Positions 1-5,737 of a stretch of 8,021 bases of DNA are shown here, one piece after another. This stretch comes from DASXTB01 sp036505615 (GTDB taxonomy: Bacteria > Acidobacteriota > UBA6911 > JACQSX01), in contig DASXTB010000017.1 in the NCBI GenBank assembly GCA_036505615.1, positions 1-8,021 on the forward strand. The letters run 5' to 3'. Position 1 is the stretch's first letter, and each line of letters starts with the position of its first letter. Position numbers and translations under genes: made by a program. A model generated the notes under the pieces. The model was given only the letters and a program-made list of their open reading frames with translations. It had not been told where the DNA came from and did no database searches.

Positions 1-39
1 TCATTTTCCTTGCGGCAATTTTCCCCTTGCCCCGGGCGA

Positions 40-170
40 AGGGCTAAAGCCGGCGTCGAGAAAGCCGCTGGAAGCGGCTTCAGCGGGATTGTTTAATGGG
101 CCGCCAACCCGCCGTAAAGACGGCGGGTCTTAAACCCTTCGGGAATGGCCGCTGAAGCGGCCATAGCCCT
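40..170. repeat. 131-bp palindromic repeat element with three internal hairpins
   Basis: The stretch is bounded by an inverted 7-mer, AGGGCTA at 40-46 and TAGCCCT at 164-170. Inside are three near-perfect hairpins: AAGCCGCT/AGCGGCTT (62-69 with 73-80, 3-base loop), ACCCGCCGT/ACGGCGGGT (107-115 with 120-128, 4-base loop) and ATGGCCGCT/AGCGGCCAT (145-153 with 156-164, 2-base loop). The first and third stems share the core GCCGCT. No reading frame here looks coding. It resembles the non-coding palindromic (REP/BIME or MITE-like) units common in GC-rich soil bacterial genomes. Whether it is mobile, or an RNA structure, cannot be told from one copy. Confidence 0.6.
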
Positions 171-419
171 CTCCTCGCTGAAAACTTTGTCAGAAAAACC
201 AGATTTTACGGTCCAGTATCACGTCCACGACTACGGCCAATCGAATTCGTGAGCGATTGCGTCTTGCGTCGGCGTGGACGTGCTCGTGAAAGTGGTCGTG
301 ATCGGCTTTTATTGGGTTGCAGCTCTGCCTCGCTGTATCTCCGCAGTGAACCTTTATAAAATATTCGGGGCGGCCACGCAGGACCGCCCGTACGATCAAA
401 TCCTTTCTCACATCCGGCA
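171..419. other. Non-coding stretch with degenerate GTG/CAC-type inverted repeat
   Basis: No convincing gene is present. A perfect 10-bp inverted repeat, CACGTCCACG at 220-229 and CGTGGACGTG at 273-282, encloses 43 bases that contain the palindrome CGAATTCG (242-249). The right flank continues with GTG/GTC-rich triplets to about 301. Short open frames exist on both strands, but their products are low-complexity (His/Asp/Val-rich) and have no ribosome binding site, so they look like translated repeat DNA. Decayed repeat sequence is the best description. Confidence 0.4.
359..389 (-). terminator. Possible weak terminator after the DUF1326-like gene
   Basis: GGGCGG at 368-373 can pair with CCGCCC at 384-389 across a 10-base loop. 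In the minus-strand transcript the stem is followed, after two bases, by an AU-rich run (GAATATTTTAT). It lies about 75 bases beyond the stop of the minus-strand gene ending at 465. The U-tract is interrupted, so this is a weak candidate intrinsic terminator. Confidence 0.25.
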
Positions 420-461
420 ACTGACTACAGACAACGGACTACTGACAACTGACAAACCCCA
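420..461. repeat. Heptamer array, ACTGACA type (six units)
   Basis: Six contiguous 7-base units can be read: ACTGACT, ACAGACA, ACGGACT, ACTGACA, ACTGACA, and the degenerate AACCCCA. The array ends four bases before the stop codon of the minus-strand gene ending at 465. The same heptamer family recurs at 6316-6350 (inverted) and 6444-6477. No facing inverted partner is seen nearby for this copy. Confidence 0.65.
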
Positions 462-464
462 AAC

Positions 465-1139
465 TCAGCGCGAAAACGTTCCGACAAAGGCGTTGCGTTT
501 ATCGTGCGTGGTCCAGGACACGCCCAGTGCCGGGCCACTGTACTGATCAAGGAGCGCAACGGCAGGCATCGCATGAGTCACACTTGCCAAGGGTGGATAG
601 TAGGTCTCTTCGTTTCCGCACAGATGGTCGTGATCATTAATAGGCCGGGTCTCAATGGCGGCCAGACTGCCAGCCTTCAGGAATCCCGCGCCGGGATGCC
701 CCGCGTGATGTTCGATTTCCATGCGGATGGGCGCCGCTTCCACGTCGACTGCGTTGTCGAGCAGCTCTCCGGCCATGGTCTTGGCAAAGCTGATCAAAGC
801 AATCTGCTGCTCCCGATTGGCCCGATCATCGACAATCAGCACGGACTTGGCAGGATATGGATTGTGGAAGGAATCACCCAGGGTGGCTTTCGCTTTGGCG
901 ACACCGACAACACTCAGCCCATCCAAAGACACACCGTTCCAGGACCCTTTCTCTACGCGCCAAGCCAGAATTGCCTGATCTCCGGACAAGCCCACTTCGG
1001 CATTGGCAAAGCACGATCCTGTGTAAACATCGGCACTTCGTGTCTCCAAATAGTCGCCGTAAATCTGCTGGGCCCAGCCTATGGACGATAAGCTGAGAAA
1101 AATCACCGTCACTAGTGCAAAAAACCAAAATTTACGCAT
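465..1139 (-). CDS. Secreted DUF1326-like protein
   Basis: This is a 224-aa protein of unknown biochemical role. Residues 1-23 form a signal peptide (MRK, a hydrophobic run, then a GWA|QQ cleavage site), so the mature protein is extracytoplasmic. The body resembles the DUF1326 family: the opening GDYLETRSADVYTG, a cysteine at 43 followed by FANAE, a W-NGV-LDGLSVV stretch around 67-78, and a late DHDHLCG (169-175). Cysteines 43 and 174 and two histidine groups (144, 145, 148 and 170, 172) could bind metal or form a disulfide; that is inference. An ATG 10 codons upstream is possible, but the start at 1139 has an excellent Shine-Dalgarno (GAGAGGAG, 7-base gap) and leads straight into the signal peptide. 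The gene stands alone, separated from the upstream operon by 339 bases of repeats. The family assignment is by eye. Confidence 0.75.
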   Translation of the reverse strand: MRKFWFFALVTVIFLSLSSIGWAQQIYGDYLETRSADVYTGSCFANAEVGLSGDQAILAWRVEKGSWNGVSLDGLSVVGVAKAKATLGDSFHNPYPAKSVLIVDDRANREQQIALISFAKTMAGELLDNAVDVEAAPIRMEIEHHAGHPGAGFLKAGSLAAIETRPINDHDHLCGNEETYYPPLASVTHAMPAVALLDQYSGPALGVSWTTHDKRNAFVGTFSR

Positions 1140-1146
1140 CTTCTTG

Positions 1147-1173
1147 CTCCTCTCGCTACACCACATCATTTTA
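1147..1173 (-). promoter_or_regulatory. Ribosome binding site and possible -10 box of the DUF1326-like gene
   Basis: The minus strand carries GAGAGGAG (1147-1154), 7 bases before the ATG at 1139; it decides the start against the upstream ATG. A -10-like TAAAAT (5 of 6 to TATAAT) lies at 1168-1173, 28 bases before the start. There is no good -35 at 17 bases, so the promoter part is tentative. Confidence 0.35.
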
Positions 1174-1202
1174 ACAAATATAGACGCCGGCGACCAGCCC
1201 CT

Positions 1203-1251
1203 CGGATTGCGGATTTCGGATTGCGGATTGCGGATTTCGGATTGCGGATTT
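1203..1251 (+). repeat. Heptamer array, CGGATT(G/T), seven perfect units
   Basis: Seven contiguous, perfect 7-mers occupy 49 bases: CGGATTG, CGGATTT, CGGATTG, CGGATTG, CGGATTT, CGGATTG, CGGATTT. Only the last base varies. There are no spacers. A long array of the reverse complement follows at 1324-1478, so the two can pair across a 72-base loop. It lies between two minus-strand genes. Confidence 0.9.
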
Positions 1252-1323
1252 CTTAGTTCGCAATTCGGGAGACAACATACTAAGCGGGGTCAATGAAGGT
1301 TTGGCCTAAACGGCGCTCAGCTC

Positions 1324-1478
1324 TAATCCGCACTCCGCAATCTGCAATTCGCACTCCGTAATCGAAAATCCGAAATCCGCACTCCGCAATCGAAAATCCG
1401 AAATCCACAATCCGAAATCGGAAATCCGAAATCCGCAATCCGAAATCCACAATCCGCAATCGAGAAATCCGCAATACC
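1324..1478 (-). repeat. Heptamer array, inverted CGGATT(G/T) type, about 22 units
   Basis: Read on the plus strand, this is (C/A)AATCCG repeated in strict 7-base register from 1324, with a single 8-base unit near 1464-1471. Unit variants include CACTCCG, CAATCGA, AAATCCA and CAATTCG, so it is more degenerate than the 1203-1251 array. It runs to the base immediately before the stop codon (1479-1481) of the 76-aa gene. With 1203-1251 it forms a facing inverted pair that could fold into a large hairpin in the operon transcript. Confidence 0.9.
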
Positions 1479-1709
1479 CTACGCCTCTCCCGTGCCGTAA
1501 CACTTGCGATCGGGGGAAGCGCAGTCGACTGGCTCGACTACTCCGCCATCGGGACCGATGCAGGTCTGCGTGTAAAGGCACCAGAAAGCCCCACTCCGCT
1601 CCGACGCGCCGTTCGGGTCGGGTTCGGATATGACAAACTGGCCCTTCCATTTCAAGAAGGGGCACAAGTCGGGACGATCCGTGTTCAGCCGTTCAGATTC
1701 AGTGAGCAT
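1479..1709 (-). CDS. Small cysteine-rich protein, fourth gene of the molybdenum hydroxylase operon
   Basis: This 76-aa protein has no family I can name with certainty. It is hydrophilic and has no signal peptide or membrane segment. It has five cysteines, at 16, 44, 50, 63 and 70, the last four spaced C-x5-C-x12-C-x6-C. Other visible parts are CPFLKWKGQFV (16-26), a Pro/Asp-rich linker, FWCLYTQTCIGPDG (42-55), and a short tail after CYG. The start is fixed by context: its ATG overlaps the FAD-subunit stop in TAATG, a classic translational-coupling arrangement. A longer open frame runs upstream in this phase but lies wholly inside the FAD gene and is not credible. The coupling suggests a product needed with the enzyme, perhaps a metal- or cluster-binding accessory subunit or assembly factor. 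That role is inference. I have an impression of similar short proteins in acidobacterial genomes but could not verify it. Confidence 0.7.
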   Translation of the reverse strand: MLTESERLNTDRPDLCPFLKWKGQFVISEPDPNGASERSGAFWCLYTQTCIGPDGGVVEPVDCASPDRKCYGTGEA

Positions 1710-2692
1710 TATGCACCCGCCTTGGCAGCCCTCAGGACTGCCCGTTTGACCGCCACTCGCGCCAGTTGGATCTTGTAGCCGTTGCGGCCAAGGTCTTTTG
1801 CCTTCTCCACAGCCGCGTTGCCTGCGCTGTGCGCCGTTTCTTCGGTGATCGTTTTTCCGACCAGCGCCTGCTCTGCCTCCTCCGACCGCCACGGAGTGGG
1901 AGCCACATAGCCCATGACCACACGGGCCGACTGAACTTTGTTTCCGCTGAGCTTGAGCACTACCGACGCCAGCGCCAGTGGCCAGTCAAAAGCGTCTTTC
2001 TGACGTACTTCATAAGTAGCGCTTTTTGTCCCGGCCAATGAAGGAACCAGCACCTCTGTGACAATCTCATTGGGGCTGAGCGCGTTCTCTCGTTCCTGGC
2101 CGGAAGCGGGAATTCGGTAGAATTCTTCGAGCGGCATCTCACGCTCTCCGTTGGTTCCGAAAAGTCGGATCTTGGCCCCACAGGCGATCAGGGCCGGAGC
2201 CAGGCTGGAAGGATGAACGAAGTAAGCCGGACCTGAATTGCCCAGGATCGCGTGGTAGCGATTGTCGCCCTGCAGGGCGAGCGGCTTGCCATCTTTGTCC
2301 TGTGCCAGCAGGCCAAAACCGGCGCGGTAATACCAGCAGCGGGGACGCTGGCATAGATTTCCTCCCACCGTTGCCATGTGACGGATCTGGGGGCTTGCGA
2401 TTTCCCGCGCCGCGTCGGCAACGACGGGATAGTGCCGGACCAGCGGGCTCTCGACAAGCTCCTCAATTTTGACTGCGGCGCCGACCCTGAGGCCGGATTT
2501 CGTCAGATGGATTCCCTGCAGCTCCTTTACATCTTTAATGTTGACCAGCCGCTTGGGAGTCTCCACGTCGTCTTTCATCAGGTCGAGCAAATCCGTGCCC
2601 CCGCCCAGCACCGCTGTCGGTCCCCAGGTGCTCTCCAGGAGCGCAACGGCTTGCTGCTTTGTGGTGGGGCTGGTGTATTCAAACGCGCGCAT
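1709..2692 (-). CDS. FAD-binding (medium) subunit of a xanthine dehydrogenase-family aldehyde oxidoreductase
   Basis: This 327-aa subunit carries the flavin that passes electrons from the 2Fe-2S clusters to the external acceptor. The N-terminal FAD-binding domain (about 1-220) shows the pyrophosphate-binding GGGTDLLDLMK (30-40) and ATVGGNLCQRPRCW (107-120). A CO-dehydrogenase flavoprotein C-terminal domain follows (about 225-325). The QRPRCWYYR stretch and the following insert put it nearer PaoB/YagS than classical XdhB. PaoB carries a 4Fe-4S cluster in this insert, but here only Cys114 and Cys119 are visible, so a complete cluster is doubtful. The start has a strong Shine-Dalgarno (AAAGGAGG, 5-base gap) placed inside the end of the large-subunit gene, which it overlaps by 14 bases. 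Its stop overlaps the next start by one base. It would work as part of the three-subunit complex. Confidence 0.93.
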   Translation of the reverse strand: MRAFEYTSPTTKQQAVALLESTWGPTAVLGGGTDLLDLMKDDVETPKRLVNIKDVKELQGIHLTKSGLRVGAAVKIEELVESPLVRHYPVVADAAREIASPQIRHMATVGGNLCQRPRCWYYRAGFGLLAQDKDGKPLALQGDNRYHAILGNSGPAYFVHPSSLAPALIACGAKIRLFGTNGEREMPLEEFYRIPASGQERENALSPNEIVTEVLVPSLAGTKSATYEVRQKDAFDWPLALASVVLKLSGNKVQSARVVMGYVAPTPWRSEEAEQALVGKTITEETAHSAGNAAVEKAKDLGRNGYKIQLARVAVKRAVLRAAKAGA

Positions 2693-4832
2693 TGTTGCCT
2701 CCTTTCGTCTCCAGTGCTTTCAAGACTCGGTCGGGTGTAAATGGCATGACTGAAACGCGCACTCCGATGGCGTTGGCAATCGCGTTTGAGATTGCCGCTC
2801 CTGGAGAAATCACCGGTGGCTCGCCCAATCCGATGACACCTCGCTCGTCATAGCCTTTGCCGGTCATCATATGGACCACCAATTCGCCGATGTCGCCGCT
2901 GCCGGCCAGCCGGTAAAACTCCATGTTGGCATTCAGCATTCGGCCGGTTGCCTGATCCAGGATCCTTTCTTCATACAGGGCGTAGGAGACGCCCATGATC
3001 ATCGCGCCATAGCACTGGCTTTCGGCCAGTTTCATGTTGATGATCAGGCCACAGTCCTGCGCGCAGACGATCTTGTTGACCTTGACGATGCCGGTTTCCG
3101 TGTCGACGGACACATCGGCCATCTCAGCGCCGCCGACGCCCACGTTGGTCAGCTCCTGCGGCGGACCCGGGTTCTTGCCCCGCACGGTAAGCGGCATCCC
3201 GCCCAGTTTGGCGCAAGCCTGCTGCCAGGTGAGGCTGCGTGTAGTGTCGCCCTTAACACGCACCTTTCCTCCCACAGCTTCCAAATCGCCCGGTTGCGCT
3301 TTCAACGCCGGCGCGGCCTTGGCAAACAACTGCTCCAGCGCGTCCTGTGCGGCGCGGCGAGTCGAAGAGCTGACGCCGCCAATGGTGGTACTGCCGCCCG
3401 ATCCGCCGGATACAGGGTAGCGATTATCTCCGATCAGGACCTTTATCGCGCTGACTGGCAACCCGAAAGCATCGCCGGCGACGATGGCCAGCGCCGTCCG
3501 TGTCCCGGTTCCCAGATCCTGAGTGCCCATTTTGACCTCAACAGAGCCGTCAGGATAGATGGTCAGGTCGCAGTCGCTGTTGTGGCCGCGGCCTCCCCAG
3601 GTGTGGATCGACAGGCCCATTCCCCGCTTGATATTGCCGGCTGTGGTGTCGCCGCGCGGGTGCCACTTCTTTTTCCAATCGATCAGTTCGGCCGCTTTGA
3701 GCAACTCTTCCCGGTAAACCTCAGCGCGCTGTCCGGTCAGCCCAATGTTTTTGATGAAGAAATCGAGTGGATCCATGTTGAGCTTTGCGGCCAGATCGTC
3801 CAGCGCCGCCATGGTAGCCAGGGCGAGCTGTGGATGATTGGGAGCGCGCCACGCTCTCTGCCCGCCGACATTGTTCGAAATAGTAATGTTTTGCCGGCGC
3901 GCATTGGGAACAACCACCACGTAAGGAAAATTGTTGGACGGCAAGCCTCCACCGGTAATCCCGCCGGTACCCCAGGACTTCGATTCCCATGCGATCAGCG
4001 TTCCGTCCTTCTTGGCGCCCACCTTAACCTGGGCAAATGCAGACGGGCGGGAACCGGCAACCATCAACTCCGCATTCCTCTCCAGCATAATCTTGACCGG
4101 TTTCCCTCCGGCTAACTTGGAAAGGTGGGCCGTCTCAATGCCCCAGCGGTCCGGCCCGAACTTGCTGCCGAAGCCGCCACCGATGTGATCCTGCTTCACT
4201 CGTATGTTTCCAGCAGTTGTCTTCAGAGGACCAGCCATCTGGCTTGCGATGCCGGAAACGTTCTGCGTGGAAACGTGAACCAGCAGTTCGTTGCCATTCC
4301 ATTCGGACATGCACCCATGTGGTTCTAAGCAGCAATGGGTCATTGCTGAGGATCCGTAGAACCCTTCGTGAATCACATCTGATTCCTTGAAAGCTTTTTC
4401 CGGGTCGCCTCTCACTTCTTCCTGCGTGGGCTTGGCGCGGTCGCCGGCGGCCTGCAGATCATTGTCGATGACCAGGTGCGGCAGTATTTGATATTCCACC
4501 TTGATGGCGCGGATGGCGTCTTCGGCGGTCGGCTCATCGACGGCTGCCACGCCGACAATTTCATCTCCCTGCCACTGAATTTCCGTTCCCGGTCCTTGTA
4601 TAATCCTGACCGCCTTCACGCCGGGCATTCCTTCGGCGGCGCTGGTGTCAATGCTGACGATCTTGGCGTGCGCGTACGGGCTGCGAAGGATCTTGCCGTA
4701 GAGCATGCCCGGTCGATTCATATCGTAAGTGTATTTGGCCTTGCCAGATACCTTGACAGGCCCATCCAGGCGTGAGATCCGTTTGCCGATGAGAGTGCGT
4801 TTTTCTGCTTCGGGCCACTTATATTCAGCCAT
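2679..4832 (-). CDS. Molybdopterin-binding (large, catalytic) subunit of a xanthine dehydrogenase-family aldehyde oxidoreductase
   Basis: This 717-aa subunit binds the molybdenum cofactor and hydroxylates the substrate, most likely an aldehyde or N-heterocycle. The length matches PaoC-type large subunits. The N-terminal aldehyde oxidase/xanthine dehydrogenase a/b-hammerhead domain (about 18-125) is followed by two cofactor-binding domains. Visible motifs are HCCLEPHG (167-174), IGGGFGSKFG (217-226), AWRAPNHPQ (327-335, with the substrate-pocket arginine of the family), GTQDLGTGT (436-444), GGSGGSTTIGG (476-486) and GLGEPPV (668-674). Glu671 sits where the family has its catalytic base. No signal peptide is present, as expected if it is carried out of the cell by the Tat-tagged small subunit. 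Shine-Dalgarno GGAGG lies 8 bases before the ATG, and only one base separates it from the previous stop. A long open frame on the opposite strand is a codon-bias shadow. The substrate cannot be told from sequence alone. Confidence 0.96.
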   Translation of the reverse strand: MAEYKWPEAEKRTLIGKRISRLDGPVKVSGKAKYTYDMNRPGMLYGKILRSPYAHAKIVSIDTSAAEGMPGVKAVRIIQGPGTEIQWQGDEIVGVAAVDEPTAEDAIRAIKVEYQILPHLVIDNDLQAAGDRAKPTQEEVRGDPEKAFKESDVIHEGFYGSSAMTHCCLEPHGCMSEWNGNELLVHVSTQNVSGIASQMAGPLKTTAGNIRVKQDHIGGGFGSKFGPDRWGIETAHLSKLAGGKPVKIMLERNAELMVAGSRPSAFAQVKVGAKKDGTLIAWESKSWGTGGITGGGLPSNNFPYVVVVPNARRQNITISNNVGGQRAWRAPNHPQLALATMAALDDLAAKLNMDPLDFFIKNIGLTGQRAEVYREELLKAAELIDWKKKWHPRGDTTAGNIKRGMGLSIHTWGGRGHNSDCDLTIYPDGSVEVKMGTQDLGTGTRTALAIVAGDAFGLPVSAIKVLIGDNRYPVSGGSGGSTTIGGVSSSTRRAAQDALEQLFAKAAPALKAQPGDLEAVGGKVRVKGDTTRSLTWQQACAKLGGMPLTVRGKNPGPPQELTNVGVGGAEMADVSVDTETGIVKVNKIVCAQDCGLIINMKLAESQCYGAMIMGVSYALYEERILDQATGRMLNANMEFYRLAGSGDIGELVVHMMTGKGYDERGVIGLGEPPVISPGAAISNAIANAIGVRVSVMPFTPDRVLKALETKGGNNARV

Positions 4833-4833
4833 C

Positions 4834-5490
4834 TCACTGCCCTCCTTTCTGTCCTGCCTGTGCTGCTGGGGCTTTGTGCGCAGCTCCCATTTTTGCCAGC
4901 GCTGCCTTCAGGCCGACATAGGTGCCACAACGGCAAAAATTCCCACTCAGACCGCGATGTATTTGCTCGCGCGTCGGACTGGGATGTTTGTCCAGGATCG
5001 CCTTGCAGGCGACAACAAACCCCGGGGTGCAGAAGCCGCACTGCTGCCCGTCGTTGTCTATGATCGCCTGTTGGACGGGATGTAATTTGTCCCCCTGCGA
5101 CAGGCCTTCCACGGTGGTAATGGCCTTCCCTTGGGCCTCAATGGCCAAGACGGTGCAAGAGTAGGCCGTCTTGCCGTCAATGATCACTGTGCAAGCACCG
5201 CAACTGGCTCGATCGCACACGCGTTTTGCCCCGGTCAAATCCAATTCGTGGCGGAGCGTCTCGAGAAGAGTGACGCGCGGTTCTACTTCGGCCGTGTGTG
5301 TCTTTCCGTTGATGTTGAGAGTAATCGGCACCTTGCCAGGGCCGTAGACCCTGACATCTGTCCCGGCAGCGCGAGCTACCTTCTGGTTGATCGCCAGCGG
5401 CACAGACAACGTGATGCTGGACGCTTTCAGAAAGTCCCGTCGGGACAGGCCGGAGCGTTGCTCCTTGAATTTTTCGTCGTTATGGGGCAT
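4834..5490 (-). CDS. Tat-exported 2Fe-2S (small) subunit of a xanthine dehydrogenase-family aldehyde oxidoreductase
   Basis: This 218-aa subunit holds two 2Fe-2S clusters that carry electrons from molybdenum to FAD. A twin-arginine signal is present: SRRDFLK at 16-22, a hydrophobic stretch and an ARAA cleavage region near 39-42. The plant-ferredoxin-type domain (about 55-125) binds the first cluster with Cys92, 97, 100 and 112. The C-terminal [2Fe-2S]-binding domain (about 135-200) binds the second with Cys151 and 154 (CGFCTPG) and Cys186 and 188 (CRCG). All eight ligands are intact. The Tat signal, also found in PaoA/YagT, indicates that the folded complex is moved to the periplasm; transport of the partners by hitchhiking is inference from that system. 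This is the first gene of the operon, with a near-perfect AAGGAGGT and a 6-base gap to the ATG. The C-terminal 18 residues are Ala/Gln/Gly-rich and probably disordered. Confidence 0.96.
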   Translation of the reverse strand: MPHNDEKFKEQRSGLSRRDFLKASSITLSVPLAINQKVARAAGTDVRVYGPGKVPITLNINGKTHTAEVEPRVTLLETLRHELDLTGAKRVCDRASCGACTVIIDGKTAYSCTVLAIEAQGKAITTVEGLSQGDKLHPVQQAIIDNDGQQCGFCTPGFVVACKAILDKHPSPTREQIHRGLSGNFCRCGTYVGLKAALAKMGAAHKAPAAQAGQKGGQ

Positions 5491-5511
5491 CCACTACCTC
5501 CTTTTTAATTG

Positions 5512-5597
5512 CAGATTGCGGATTTCGGATTTACCAATTGCGGATTGCGGAATGCGGATTCTTCCATTTCGGATTGCGGAATGCGAATTGCGGATTG
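5512..5597 (+). repeat. Heptamer array, CGGATTG type, upstream of the operon
   Basis: About a dozen 7-base units: CAGATTG, CGGATTT, CGGATTT, then CGGATTG, CGGAATG, CGGATTC, then CGGATTG, CGGAATG, CGAATTG, CGGATTG. Two 8-base interruptions fall at 5533-5540 and 5562-5569. It lies 22 bases before the start codon of the operon's first gene, so it sits in the presumed 5' untranslated leader. It faces an inverted partial array at 5661-5734. Confidence 0.85.
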
Positions 5598-5647
5598 AAA
5601 TGGGCAATGCTGTCGGTTCAGCTTGTGAGACTTGACTCGTCCGCTGT

Positions 5648-5675
5648 ATTCTAAGTATTGCAATCGGAAACCCAA
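5648..5675 (-). promoter_or_regulatory. Possible promoter of the molybdenum hydroxylase operon
   Basis: On the minus strand, a -10-like TAGAAT (5648-5653, 5 of 6 to consensus) is preceded at 16 bases by TTGGGT (5670-5675, 3 of 6). It lies in the unique spacer between two facing repeat arrays. If real, the leader would be about 150 bases and would contain the 5512-5597 array. The match is weak, and the -35 overlaps degenerate repeat. Confidence 0.2.
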
Positions 5676-5734
5676 AATAATCGGCAACCCGCAATCCGAA
5701 ATCCGCAATCGCAAATCCTCAATTGGCAAATCCG
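5661..5734 (-). repeat. Degenerate inverted heptamer array after the zinc-ribbon-like gene
   Basis: On the plus strand, CAATCGG, CAACCCG, CAATCCG, AAATCCG, CAATCG and CAAATCCG units are visible, with some loss of register. It ends three bases before the stop codon of the gene at 5738-6211. It is the reverse complement of the array type at 5512-5597, giving the same facing-pair arrangement as at 1203-1478. Confidence 0.7.
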
Positions 5735-5737
5735 CCA

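Noticed and set aside
190..420. A 76-codon minus-strand frame with a His/Asp-rich product
   Set aside because: Low complexity, no ribosome binding site, and it overlaps degenerate inverted-repeat DNA.
504..1091. A 195-codon plus-strand open frame opposite the DUF1326-like gene
   Set aside because: The minus-strand frame has a signal peptide, a strong ribosome binding site and family motifs. The plus-strand frame has none.
1306..1474. Open frames reading through the heptamer array
   Set aside because: The products are simple periodic peptides (RISDFGL-like). A 7-base unit cycles through all frames, so long open frames arise without selection.
1203..1478. CRISPR array
   Set aside because: Units are contiguous 7-mers without spacers and occur in facing orientations. 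No cas genes are present.
1479..1892. Longer 137-codon version of the small cysteine-rich gene
   Set aside because: The extra N-terminus lies inside the FAD-subunit coding region and is Arg/Gly-rich out-of-frame sequence. The TAATG overlap at 1709 is the better start.
2871..4115. A 414-codon open frame on the plus strand inside the large-subunit gene
   Set aside because: It lies wholly opposite a gene with clear family motifs. Its product has no recognisable features, and such frames are expected opposite GC-rich codons.
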